Source: Pseudomonas sp. J452
Lineage (GTDB): Bacteria; Pseudomonadota; Gammaproteobacteria; Pseudomonadales; Pseudomonadaceae
Reading direction: 5' to 3'
Length of the DNA stretch: 64,000 nucleotides
NCBI RefSeq assembly: GCF_024666525.1
Contig: NZ_CP088294.1
Span: 1,674,001 to 1,738,000 of the forward strand
Part shown: piece after piece, positions 1-8,107 of the stretch
Numbering within the stretch: the first letter of the stretch is position 1
Layout: each line of letters opens with the position of its first letter
Notes under the pieces: generated by a model
Told to the model about the DNA's origin: nothing
The model's input: the letters and a program-made list of their open reading frames with translations, nothing else
Databases searched by the model: none
Translations under genes and position numbers: made by a program

Positions 1-257
1 AGTCCGACTCCATCGTGCGAGCGCGCAGTGGCCAGGTGGTGGTGATCGGTGGCCTGCTGCAGAGCACCAACGAGAACGAGGATGCCGAAGTGCCGTGGGC
101 TAGCACCCTGCCTATCGTCGGTAACCTGTTCAAGCAGCAGCGCAAGGCCCTGCAGAAGAGCGAGCTGGTAATCCTCATGCGCCCGCAGGTGGTCAGCGAC
201 GAAGTCTGGCTGGATGAACTGCGCAAGAGTGCGGAAACCTTCAAGGAACTGAGATAA
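1..257 (+). CDS. mshL: MSHA pilus secretin MshL, C-terminal end (5' truncated by window)
   Basis: The reading frame is open from the first bases (codons begin at base 3) and stops at 255-257. The 84 visible residues resemble the end of a secretin domain: a VVVIGGLLQ stretch, a loop with VPWASTLPIVGNLFK and a final ELVILMRPQVV strand, typical of GspD/PilQ/MshL outer-membrane channels. MshL would form the outer-membrane pore of the MSHA pilus. It lies 4 bases before mshM, in the standard MSHA order. No start is visible because the gene begins outside the window. The assignment to MshL rather than another secretin rests mainly on the neighbours. Confidence 0.85.
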   Translation, partial: SDSIVRARSGQVVVIGGLLQSTNENEDAEVPWASTLPIVGNLFKQQRKALQKSELVILMRPQVVSDEVWLDELRKSAETFKELR

Positions 258-261
258 GGCG

Positions 262-1194
262 ATGTACGAAGCCTTCTTCGGCCTGCGCGAAAAGCCGTTC
301 GCGCTGACCCCCAACACCGGGTTCCTGGTGCAGCTGGCGCCTTATCAGGCCTGCCTCAATCTGCTGCGCGTGGCACTCGGTGAAGGTGAAGGCTTTATCA
401 AGGTCACCGGCGAGGTCGGCACCGGCAAGACCCTGCTCTGCCGCGCGCTGCTCAATCTGCTGGATGACCAGCGCTACCAGCTGGCCTATCTGCCCAATCC
501 CGGCATGAGCCCGGTTGGCTTGCGCCAGGCGCTGGCCCGCGAGTTGGGCATCGAGGGCATCGAGGAGCTGGATGCCCAGGGCGTGCTCGAAGCCCTGCAC
601 CGGCGCCTGATCGAACTGGCTGCCGCCGGCAAGAGCACCGTGGTGCTGCTCGACGAGGCCCAGGCCCTGCCGACCGCGACCCTGGAAGCCCTGCGCCTGC
701 TGACCAATCTGGAGACCGAGCAGGCCAAGCTGCTGCAGGTGGTGCTGTTCGGCCAGCCGGAGCTGGATGCCACCCTGGAGCGCAACGAGTTTCGCCAGTT
801 GCGCCAGCGCATCACTTTTTCCTACCGCCTGCGCCCGCTGGATGTGAAGGACACCGCCCGCTACCTCAACGAGCGCCTGGCCGTGGCCGGTTATCGCGGT
901 GAACCCTTGTTCTCCGCCGCCGCGATTCGTCGCCTGGTGCGCGGCAGCGGCGGTATTCCGCGGCTGCTCAACATCCTCGCGCACAAGGCGCTGATGGTGG
1001 CCTATGGCGAAGGCCGGCGGCAGATCGGCGTCAGCCATATACGCCGCGCCCAGCTGGATACCGAAGGGGCCCAGCCGTTTCTGCGCAGCACCACGCCCTG
1101 GCTGGGCTGGGGGCTGGCGGCGGCCAGCCTGTCGCTGCTGCTGGTGATCGGCGCCTGGCCCTGGCTGGCGCAGTGGCGGGAGTGGCTGCCATGA
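262..1194 (+). CDS. mshM: MSHA biogenesis ATPase MshM (ExeA/GspA-like AAA protein)
   Basis: The 310-residue protein starts with the MYEAFFGLREKPFALTPN signature of the ExeA/MshM family. A Walker A motif GEVGTGKT lies at residues 50-57 and a Walker B VVLLDEAQ near residues 131-138. A hydrophobic segment near residues 283-304 would anchor it in the inner membrane. Family knowledge: these ATPases help assemble or position the secretin and its platform. The ATG follows mshL by 4 bases, and the stop overlaps the mshN start in ATGA, so translational coupling is likely. Function comes from family and synteny. Confidence 0.9.
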   Translation: MYEAFFGLREKPFALTPNTGFLVQLAPYQACLNLLRVALGEGEGFIKVTGEVGTGKTLLCRALLNLLDDQRYQLAYLPNPGMSPVGLRQALARELGIEGIEELDAQGVLEALHRRLIELAAAGKSTVVLLDEAQALPTATLEALRLLTNLETEQAKLLQVVLFGQPELDATLERNEFRQLRQRITFSYRLRPLDVKDTARYLNERLAVAGYRGEPLFSAAAIRRLVRGSGGIPRLLNILAHKALMVAYGEGRRQIGVSHIRRAQLDTEGAQPFLRSTTPWLGWGLAAASLSLLLVIGAWPWLAQWREWLP

Positions 1195-2537
1195 GCCTGG
1201 TCAACGACATGCTGCGCGACCTCGAAGAGCGCCGCGCCGCCCCCGCCGAGCGTCTGCAGCTGGATGGCCTGCAGGCCGTGGATGAAGCGGCCGCAGGTCG
1301 CCGCGAGCGCGCCGAACGGATCCGCCGTGGTTCGATCTGGATGGCCGCGGTGATCCTGCTCGGCTTGCTGGTCGGCCTGATGATCGGTCGGGTGGTCAAG
1401 GACGTGCCCACCCTGGGCAGCGTCACCCCACCTGCCGCGGTGGTCGTGGCGCCGTCCACGCAGGTGCTCGACGTGCTGCCGCAGCACGATGCGCGTGGGC
1501 TGGTATTGCAGATTCTGCTGGATCGCTCGGTGCCCTATCAGCGCACCGAGGAGAGCGGGGCGGTGAGCCTGCGCCTGCCGGGTGTGGCGCTGCCGGGCGA
1601 AGCGCAGCGCGGCCGCGTGCAGCGTGATGGGCGCAGTCTGTCCTGGCGCGTCGAGGCGCAGGGCGCGGATGTGCAGGTGCTGCTGGTTGGGCTGGGCGAG
1701 GGGCTGGAAGTGCGTGACCGCCTGGAACCGGCCGGTGATCGCTGGGTGCTGTGGCTGGAAGTGCCGCTGACGGCGGCGCCAGTAGAGCCCGAGGCCGTGG
1801 TGGAGCTGGATCAGCTACCCGCCGCCGAACCGCCTGCCGTGCAGGCCGAACCGGCCTTGCCGGCCTGGGCCAATGCCCCGCTGCCGACTGATGCGCCTGC
1901 GCCGCCAGTCGCCGCCGAACCAGCGGCCGTTGTGCCCCCCAGCGGTCCGCCGCAGGTCAGCGTCACCCCCTATCGCCCGGATGCCCTGGCCCAGGCCCGC
2001 CAGGCCCTGCAGGACGGCGACTACCCGCGCGCCATCCGCGAGCTGGAAGCTTTGCAGAAGAGCCGCGGCCGCGATCCCGAAGTGCTGCGCTGGCTGGCTC
2101 GCGCCTATCTGGCCGCTGGCGAGCAACAGCGCCTGCTCAGCTGGTTGCCCGCCCAGCTGGCGCAGATGCCGCATGACAGCGAGTTGCGCCTGTTGCTGGC
2201 GCGCACCCAGCTGCAGGCCGGCGCTACCAAGGATGCCGTGGCGACCCTGGAACAGAACGCCCCGGCGCTGGAGCAGGAACCCACCTATTTCGCCCTGCTG
2301 GCCGCCAGTTACCAGCAGACCGGCCAATGGCAGGAAAGCGCCGCGCTGTACCGGCGCATGACGGCCCTGCGGCCGAGCCAGTCCACCTGGCAGCTGGGCC
2401 TGGCCATCGCCCTGGAACAGCTCGATCAATCGGCTGAGGCCGCCCGCCATTACCGCCAGGCCCTGCAGGGGCAAGGCCTGGACGACAGCGCCCGACGCTT
2501 CGCCAGTGAACGCGCCACGGCGCTGGGAGGTCGTTGA
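1191..2537 (+). CDS. mshN: MSHA biogenesis protein MshN (TPR protein)
   Basis: The start is taken at ATG 1191, which overlaps the mshM stop (ATGA) and gives the family N-terminus MSLVNDMLRDLEERR. An upstream in-frame start at 1173 lies inside mshM. One transmembrane helix near residues 46-64 (WMAAVILLGLLVGLMIGRVV) is followed by a Pro/Ala-rich linker with many PAEP-like runs. The C-terminal half carries tetratricopeptide-type helical repeats (ALQDGDYPRAIRELEAL and later copies). MshN is thought to be an inner-membrane-anchored periplasmic assembly factor, but its exact role is not known. The stop overlaps the mshE start by one base. Confidence 0.88.
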   Translation: MSLVNDMLRDLEERRAAPAERLQLDGLQAVDEAAAGRRERAERIRRGSIWMAAVILLGLLVGLMIGRVVKDVPTLGSVTPPAAVVVAPSTQVLDVLPQHDARGLVLQILLDRSVPYQRTEESGAVSLRLPGVALPGEAQRGRVQRDGRSLSWRVEAQGADVQVLLVGLGEGLEVRDRLEPAGDRWVLWLEVPLTAAPVEPEAVVELDQLPAAEPPAVQAEPALPAWANAPLPTDAPAPPVAAEPAAVVPPSGPPQVSVTPYRPDALAQARQALQDGDYPRAIRELEALQKSRGRDPEVLRWLARAYLAAGEQQRLLSWLPAQLAQMPHDSELRLLLARTQLQAGATKDAVATLEQNAPALEQEPTYFALLAASYQQTGQWQESAALYRRMTALRPSQSTWQLGLAIALEQLDQSAEAARHYRQALQGQGLDDSARRFASERATALGGR

Positions 2538-4258
2538 TGACTGAAGATATCCGTCAGCGCAAATTGCGCCTCGGCGACCTGCTGATTCAGGCCGGGCTGA
2601 TCAGCGATGCACAATTGCAGCTGGCCCTGCAGGAGCAGAAGCGCACCGGCTCCAAGCTCGGTCGCACGGTGGTCGACCTGGGCTTCGTCGCCGAGGTCAA
2701 GCTGCTCACTGCACTGTCCGAACAGCTGAAAATTCCCTTCATCGAACTCAAGCACTTCAAGTTCGACCAGCAACTGGTGCAGACCCTGCCGGAAGCCATG
2801 GCCCGGCGCTTCCGCGCCATGGTCCTGTCGCGCGAGAGCGGCGGTCTGCTGGTCGGCATGTCCGACCCGCTCGACCTGTTCGCCCTCGACGAGATGGAGC
2901 GCATCCTCAAGACCCGCGTGCACCCGGCCGTGGTGCGCGAGGCCGAGCTGCTGGCCACCCTCGACACCGTGTACCGGCGCACCAGCGAGATCGCCTCGAT
3001 TGCCGGCGAGCTGGAAGGCGAGCTGAAGGACAGCGACTTCGACCTGTCCAAGCTGGGCGCCGACAACAACACCGAGGCGCCGGTGGTGCGCCTGCTGCAG
3101 ACGCTGTTCGAAGACGCGGTGCAGATGAAGGCCTCGGACATCCACATCGAACCGGACGAAGGCCTGGTGCGCATCCGCCAGCGTATCGACGGGGTGCTCA
3201 ACGAGCAGGTGATGAAGGAGGCGCGGGTCGCCTCGGCGCTGGTCATGCGCCTGAAGATCATGTCCGGCCTGGATATCTCCGAGAAGCGCCTGCCGCAGGA
3301 CGGCCGCTTCAATATCCGGGTGAAGAACCGCAACATCGATGTGCGGGTCTCGACCATGCCGGTGCAGTTCGGCGAGTCGGTGGTGATGCGTCTGCTCGAC
3401 CAGACCGGCGGCGTCTCCAACCTGGACACCAGCGGCATGCCGGCGGACATGCTGGTGCGCTTCCGCCGCCTGCTGCAGCGCCCGTTCGGCCTGGTGCTGG
3501 TCACCGGCCCTACCGGCTCGGGCAAGACCACCACCCTGTATGCCGGCCTGTCCGAGCTGAACAGCCCGGAGAAGAAGATCATCACCGTGGAAGACCCGGT
3601 GGAGTACCGCCTGCCACGGGTCAACCAGGTGCAGGTCAACGCCAAGATCGACCTGAGCTTCGCCCGCGTGCTGCGCGCCGCCCTGCGCCAGGACCCGGAC
3701 ATCGTGCTGATCGGCGAGATGCGCGACCAGGAAACCGCTGAGATCGGCCTGCGCGCGGCGCTCACCGGTCACCTGGTGCTGTCCACCCTGCACACCAACG
3801 ACGCCCTGACCTCGGCCATGCGCCTGATCGACATGGGCGCCGAGCCGTTCCTGGTCGCCACCTCGCTGAATGCGGTGCTGGCCCAGCGCCTGATCCGCCG
3901 GGTGTGCGAGAACTGCATGGAGGCGGATACGCCCGAGCCGCGCCAGCTGCTGTGGCTGGAAAACCTGCACCGCGCACCGCTGACCGGACGCACTTTCAAG
4001 CGCGGTGCCGGTTGCCACCAGTGCCACAACACCGGCTATGCCGGGCGTATTGGTGTTTACGAACTGCTGGAAATGGACGACGGCATGATTGCCGCCCTAC
4101 GCCGCAACGACCCGCAAGGTTTCGCCGAAGCCGCCCAGGCCAGTGCCCACTACCGTCCGCTGGCGTCCTGCGCGCTGGACTACGCCCTGGCCGGGGTGAC
4201 CAGCGTCGAGGAAGTGCTCAAGGTCTGCGCCACCCTCACTGATGAGGTGCTGGTGTGA
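2537..4258 (+). CDS. mshE: MSHA pilus extension ATPase MshE
   Basis: This is a 573-residue GspE/PilB-type secretion ATPase. The N-terminus has the MshEN pattern: RLGDLLIQAG, then ALQEQ, then KLGRTVVDLG at the expected spacing. In Vibrio MshE this element binds cyclic-di-GMP. The catalytic part has Walker A GPTGSGKTT near residue 323, Asp boxes, and the Walker B region DPDIVLIGEMRDQETAE. A four-cysteine zinc site (CENC ... CHQC) lies in the last quarter. ATG 2537 overlaps the mshN stop; the TTG three bases upstream is less likely. It powers pilin polymerisation at the inner membrane. Confidence 0.93.
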   Translation: MTEDIRQRKLRLGDLLIQAGLISDAQLQLALQEQKRTGSKLGRTVVDLGFVAEVKLLTALSEQLKIPFIELKHFKFDQQLVQTLPEAMARRFRAMVLSRESGGLLVGMSDPLDLFALDEMERILKTRVHPAVVREAELLATLDTVYRRTSEIASIAGELEGELKDSDFDLSKLGADNNTEAPVVRLLQTLFEDAVQMKASDIHIEPDEGLVRIRQRIDGVLNEQVMKEARVASALVMRLKIMSGLDISEKRLPQDGRFNIRVKNRNIDVRVSTMPVQFGESVVMRLLDQTGGVSNLDTSGMPADMLVRFRRLLQRPFGLVLVTGPTGSGKTTTLYAGLSELNSPEKKIITVEDPVEYRLPRVNQVQVNAKIDLSFARVLRAALRQDPDIVLIGEMRDQETAEIGLRAALTGHLVLSTLHTNDALTSAMRLIDMGAEPFLVATSLNAVLAQRLIRRVCENCMEADTPEPRQLLWLENLHRAPLTGRTFKRGAGCHQCHNTGYAGRIGVYELLEMDDGMIAALRRNDPQGFAEAAQASAHYRPLASCALDYALAGVTSVEEVLKVCATLTDEVLV

Positions 4259-4285
4259 TGCAGGTGTTTCGCCGTGCACGAACCA

Positions 4286-4384
4286 CCCCCTCTCCCGTTT
4301 ACGGGAGAGGGCCGGGGAGAGGGCGCTTTGATCTTGGTGCCTTGACCCTCTCCCCCAACCCCTCTCCCACCAGTGGGAGAGGGG
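4286..4384. repeat. Paired REP-type palindromes of the CCCTCTCCC family
   Basis: Two palindromes, CCCTCTCCCGTTTACGGGAG near 4288 and CCTCTCCCACCAGTGGGAGA near 4361, flank inverted single arms (GGGGAGAGGG and CCCTCTCCCCC), giving a mirrored pair. Matching units occur near 15768, 25673, 54243 and 56295. The pair fills the gap between mshE and mshG, where most neighbours in this operon overlap. It may form a stable hairpin in the mRNA. Confidence 0.85.
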
Positions 4385-4409
4385 AGCTGTGCGCGGGCGG
4401 GCGTTACCC

Positions 4410-5645
4410 ATGAGCCAATTCCGCTACACCGGCCGTGACGCCCAAGGCAGCAAGGTCAGCGGCAGCCGTGAAAGCGGCTCGGCCGACAACCTGGCCAGCG
4501 AACTGCTGGCCGAGCGCATCACCCCGCTGAGCATCGAAGAGCAGGCGGCCCAGGGCAACGACGATGTACTCGCCAGCATCAAGGAACTGCTGCGCCGCAA
4601 GCGCGTGGATCTGGAAGAACTGATCATCTTCTGCCGGCAGATGTACAGCCTGAGCAAGGCCGGCGTGCCGATCATCCGTGCCATCGGCGGCCTGGCCGAG
4701 TCCCATCGCAACGAATATTTCCGCGAAGTGCTGCAGGCCGTGCGCAGTGACCTCGAAGGCGGCATGAGCATGGCGGTGTCGCTGAATGCCCATCCCAAGG
4801 TGTTCAACACCCTGTTCATCAGCATGATCAGCGTCGGCGAGAACACCGGCCAGCTCGACCAGGCGTTCCGCCAACTGTCCGGCTACCTGGAGATGGAGCG
4901 CGAGACACGCAAGCGCATCAAGCAGGCCACCCGCTACCCGCTGTTCGTGCTGTCGGCCATGGGCGTGGCGCTGGTGGTGATCAACATGTTCGTTATCCCG
5001 GCGTTTGCCAAGGTGTTCGAGCAGTTCAAGGCCGAGCTGCCCTGGCCGACTCGGGTGCTGATCGGCACCTCAGAGTTCTTCCAGAATTACTGGTGGCTGC
5101 TGCTGTTGCTGTTTGCTGGCGCCATCTACGGCTTCATCCGTTGGACCGCGAGTGACGCCGGCGCGCTCAAATGGGATCAGATCAGGCTGCGCCTTCCCAT
5201 CGTCGGCGGGGTGTTCGAACGCATCGCCCTGGCCCGCTTTACCCGCACCTTCGCCATGATGTACCGCGCCGGCGTGCCGCTGCTGCAGACCCTGTCGATC
5301 AATAGCGCCAGTGTTGGCAACCTGTATATCGGTCAGGCCATCCTTGGCATGCGTGAGGGTGTCGAGCGCGGTGAGGCGCTGACCAGCACGGCTTCCACCA
5401 GTGGCCTGTTCACCCCGCTGGTGCTGCAGATGATGGCGGTGGGCGAGGAAACCGGCGCGCTGGATGACCTGTTCGTCGAAGTCGCCGACTTCTACGAGGA
5501 GGAGGTCGACTACGACCTCAAACAGCTGGCAGATGCCATCGAACCGATCCTCATCGTGGCCATGGGCATCATGGTGCTGGTGCTGGCGCTGGGCGTGTTC
5601 CTGCCGATGTGGGACCTGGCCTCGGTGGCCAAGGGCGGCGCGTGA
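4410..5645 (+). CDS. mshG: MSHA biogenesis protein MshG (GspF/PilC-like platform protein)
   Basis: The 411-residue integral membrane protein has two copies of the T2SF domain (about residues 60-185 and 265-390). Hydrophobic helices lie near residues 162-190, 217-235 and the C-terminus (ILIVAMGIMVLVLALGVFLPM). ATG 4410 gives the standard N-terminus MSQFRYTGRDAQG; a GTG at 4389 lies in the repeat-rich gap and is not preferred. It would be the inner-membrane platform that couples MshE to pilin assembly. The stop at 5645 overlaps the next gene by 4 bases. Confidence 0.92.
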   Translation: MSQFRYTGRDAQGSKVSGSRESGSADNLASELLAERITPLSIEEQAAQGNDDVLASIKELLRRKRVDLEELIIFCRQMYSLSKAGVPIIRAIGGLAESHRNEYFREVLQAVRSDLEGGMSMAVSLNAHPKVFNTLFISMISVGENTGQLDQAFRQLSGYLEMERETRKRIKQATRYPLFVLSAMGVALVVINMFVIPAFAKVFEQFKAELPWPTRVLIGTSEFFQNYWWLLLLLFAGAIYGFIRWTASDAGALKWDQIRLRLPIVGGVFERIALARFTRTFAMMYRAGVPLLQTLSINSASVGNLYIGQAILGMREGVERGEALTSTASTSGLFTPLVLQMMAVGEETGALDDLFVEVADFYEEEVDYDLKQLADAIEPILIVAMGIMVLVLALGVFLPMWDLASVAKGGA

Positions 5646-6160
5646 GCCCGGACTACGAGAGCGGCTTCTGGGTACGGCGTTCGCGCCTGTTTGGCTGGAG
5701 CCTGACCCTGGTCATGACCCTGTGCCTGGTGCTGGCGTTAGGCTGGAAGATCGCCCAGGTCAGTGAAAGGCGGGCGCTGGACGCGACTCGCCAGCACCTG
5801 GCGGCCAGTCTCAACAGCCTGGCTGCGGAGCATCTGGCCAAGGACAAGACGCTGGGCATGGCCTGGCGCAAGAAGAATCCGTTTGTTCTGCTGCGTTGGC
5901 AGCAGGACAACTACTGCGGCGAACTGGCCGCCGGCGATGCGCCCCAGAGCGGTTGCTGGTACTGGCTGCCAAGCGAGGCCTGGGTCATGTACCGGGCGCG
6001 CTTTGCCGACGGATGGACAAGGGGGCAGGGCGAAGTGCGTGCCTGGCGGCTGTTGGTGGTTCCCGACGGAATGCCAACTAAGTCACAATTGTCGGGTGCG
6101 GCTTTCGCCCTGGAGCTTGAAGCGGTACCCGCCGTGGAGTTGTCTGCGGCGGGGTATTGA
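5642..6160 (+). CDS. mshF: MSHA biogenesis protein MshF-like
   Basis: The start is GTG 5642, overlapping the mshG stop in GTGA. The product has 172 residues with one N-terminal helix (LFGWSLTLVMTLCLVLALGW) and a mostly soluble remainder with two Cys near residues 90 and 101. No prepilin cleavage site is present. Position between mshG and the pilin genes matches mshF of Vibrio-type MSHA clusters, and the topology fits a bitopic periplasmic accessory protein. Sequence conservation in this family is low, so the name depends on synteny. Confidence 0.75.
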   Translation: MSPDYESGFWVRRSRLFGWSLTLVMTLCLVLALGWKIAQVSERRALDATRQHLAASLNSLAAEHLAKDKTLGMAWRKKNPFVLLRWQQDNYCGELAAGDAPQSGCWYWLPSEAWVMYRARFADGWTRGQGEVRAWRLLVVPDGMPTKSQLSGAAFALELEAVPAVELSAAGY

Positions 6161-6178
6161 AGTCACTGAGGGAAGTTA

Positions 6179-6676
6179 ATGAAGAACAGCAAAGGTTTTA
6201 CCCTGATCGAACTGATGGTGGTCATCGTCATTCTCGGCATCCTCGCCGCCGTGGCGCTGCCGCGTTTCATCAGCGTTACCGACGACGCCCATGAGTCGGC
6301 GGTACGCGGTGCCGGTGGCGCTCTGGCCTCGGCCGTGCTGCTGGTTCGTTCGCAGTGGGAAGTCAACCGCAGCAAAGGCGTGACCAACCCGAACGACGAC
6401 GTCGCCGGTTTCGGTGCCAACAACGTGGATGTGAACATCAGCGGCTGGCCGGTGGGCATCGATGGCGGCAATACCGTGGGCTCTGTCGCCGATTGCCAGG
6501 CCATCTGGAACAACATCCTGCAGGGCTCTGCGCCAACCGTCAGCGGCACTACGCCAGACTACGTGGCTACCGTGGCAGGACAGGTCTGCACCTATACCTA
6601 CCAGGGGCAGGACCTCAACGACACCATCGTTTACGATGCCGCTGTCGGCACCGTGACTACCAACTACACACTCTGA
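6179..6676 (+). CDS. mshB: MSHA-type minor pilin MshB
   Basis: The product is a 165-residue prepilin. The short basic leader MKNSKG is followed by FTLIELMVVIVILGILAAVA, the type III signal processed between Gly and Phe, with Glu at position 5 of the mature protein. The C-terminal half has two cysteines (DCQAIW and QVCTYTYQG) that may form the usual disulfide loop. Being the first of two adjacent major-pilin-like genes, it fits MshB. A Shine-Dalgarno-like GGAAG precedes the ATG. Confidence 0.88.
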   Translation: MKNSKGFTLIELMVVIVILGILAAVALPRFISVTDDAHESAVRGAGGALASAVLLVRSQWEVNRSKGVTNPNDDVAGFGANNVDVNISGWPVGIDGGNTVGSVADCQAIWNNILQGSAPTVSGTTPDYVATVAGQVCTYTYQGQDLNDTIVYDAAVGTVTTNYTL

Positions 6677-6704
6677 TTCACCCTTCCTTGAAAAGGAACG
6701 CACT

Positions 6705-7157
6705 ATGAAAAAGCAACAGAGCGGTTTCACCCTGATCGAACTGATCATGGTTATCGTGATTCTTGGGATTCTGGCGGCGTTTGCCGTACCCAAGTTCGTC
6801 AACCTGGGTGCCGATGCCCGTAAAGCAACGATTCAGGGTGCCTTGGGGTCGGTGAAGTCTGCCTCGGCAATGACCCATGCCTCTTGGCTGGCGAAAAACA
6901 ATACAGCGTTAACTTCCGTTACTGTTGAAGGCGGTACAGTCACGATGATTGCTACCAGCGGCTATCCAGCTGCTTCGGCAATCGCTGACGCGGCAGGCGT
7001 GACCAGTGCGGATTACACCATCGCCGTCGCCACAGGTACTGCAACGATTCAAGCTAAAGGTGCTGCAACACCGGCAAGTTGCCAGGTTTCCTATGCGGAA
7101 CCTGCGGCCACTGCTGGTGCTGTTCCGACTATTTCTATCGTGGACACTGGTTGCTGA
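6705..7157 (+). CDS. mshA: MSHA major pilin MshA
   Basis: The product is a 150-residue prepilin with leader MKKQQSG and mature start FTLIELIMVIVILGILAAFA. The body has VPKFVNLGADARKATIQGAL, like MshA and PulG-type pilins. Two cysteines near the C-terminus (SCQVSY and the final DTGC) would close a disulfide loop. AAAAGGAACG ahead of the ATG is a strong ribosome binding site, better than most in this operon, consistent with high expression of the shaft subunit. The second of the two pilin genes is MshA by synteny; roles of MshA and MshB could be swapped. Confidence 0.88.
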   Translation: MKKQQSGFTLIELIMVIVILGILAAFAVPKFVNLGADARKATIQGALGSVKSASAMTHASWLAKNNTALTSVTVEGGTVTMIATSGYPAASAIADAAGVTSADYTIAVATGTATIQAKGAATPASCQVSYAEPAATAGAVPTISIVDTGC

Positions 7158-7166
7158 TTTGTCCTG

Positions 7167-7652
7167 ATGGAACTTGAGCGCGGTTTCACCATGGTCGAAC
7201 TGATCATGGTGATCGTCATCCTCGGTATTCTCGTTGCCATGGTGGGGCCGCGCTTCTTCGACCGACAGGTGTTCGATGAGCGCCTGTTCTATGAAGAGTC
7301 TCTTGCAGCTGTGCGCTATGGCCAGAAGCTTGCCCTGGCAAGCGGCTGTCCGATTCACGCTCAGATTCCGGGGCCGAGTGCTACTAGCACCGGCTATGTA
7401 CTGACTTTTTCCGCGCCCTGTAGTGGTGCGGTTACCAACCCTTCCGGCGGCAATTTTGAAGCGGAGTTACCGGCGGGTGTGACTATCCAGCAAAGTCTGG
7501 ATGTGACCTTCAATCCGCTCGGTTGCGTTTCGAGCACGAATACTTGCCCCTCTATTGCATCTACAGATCCTGCTGGAGCTTTTCCAGCAGAAATAGGCGG
7601 GTTTACCTTCAAGGTGCATGCTGCCACCGGCTTTATCGAGACCACGCCATGA
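7167..7652 (+). CDS. mshC: MSHA minor pilin MshC
   Basis: The product has 161 residues with leader MELERG and FTMVELIMVIVILGILVAMV. The sequence GPRFFDRQVFDERLFYEESLAAVRYGQKLALASGC matches the GspH/FimT-like arrangement of MshC proteins. The gene starts 9 bases after mshA and its stop overlaps mshD in ATGA. Minor pilins of this type prime assembly at the tip or in the inner membrane. Confidence 0.85.
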   Translation: MELERGFTMVELIMVIVILGILVAMVGPRFFDRQVFDERLFYEESLAAVRYGQKLALASGCPIHAQIPGPSATSTGYVLTFSAPCSGAVTNPSGGNFEAELPAGVTIQQSLDVTFNPLGCVSSTNTCPSIASTDPAGAFPAEIGGFTFKVHAATGFIETTP

Positions 7653-8107
7653 ACCTGCCTGCCCGCCAAGGTGCGCAGCGCGGCATGACCCTGATCGAGC
7701 TGGTGATCACCATCGTCATCCTAGGCATCGCCGCCGCCGCGCTGTTCTCTGCCATGGCGGCGATCACCGGGCGTTCGGCTGACCCCATGCTGCGCCAGCA
7801 GAGCTTGGCGATTGCCGAGGCCTACATGGAAGAAATCACCCTGCAGGCGTTTAGTGACCCGGACGGCCTGGCCGATTGCGGGCGTAGTTGTTTCGACAAT
7901 GTCGGTGATTATCACAACCTCGCCGAGGCACCTCACGACGCGCGTGGGAACGCCATAACCGCGCTGAGTGGCTACCAGGTGCTGGTGACGGTTACGGCGC
8001 AAGACATCGGGCCTTCACCTGGTGTTGCTGCTTTGCGCATCAACGTCGCAGTGACCGATCCCGCCGGGCAGCTCCTCGAGCTTACCGGTTACCGGACGAG
8101 CTATTGA
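7649..8107 (+). CDS. mshD: MSHA minor pilin MshD
   Basis: ATG 7649 (ATGA overlap with mshC) is chosen over upstream in-frame starts inside mshC because it yields MNLPARQGAQRG followed by MTLIELVITIVILGIAAAAL, a type IV prepilin signal. Here Met rather than Phe follows the Gly. The body MLRQQSLAIAEAYMEEITLQAF is typical of MshD/PilV-like minor pilins. Two Cys (DCGRSC) occur mid-protein. Its stop TGA overlaps the mshO ATG. Confidence 0.85.
   Translation: MNLPARQGAQRGMTLIELVITIVILGIAAAALFSAMAAITGRSADPMLRQQSLAIAEAYMEEITLQAFSDPDGLADCGRSCFDNVGDYHNLAEAPHDARGNAITALSGYQVLVTVTAQDIGPSPGVAALRINVAVTDPAGQLLELTGYRTSY

Noticed and set aside
2450..4027. 525-codon open frame on the minus strand under mshE
   Set aside because: It mirrors the mshE codons, has His/Gln/Gly-rich composition and no domain. 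High G+C genes often give such shadows.
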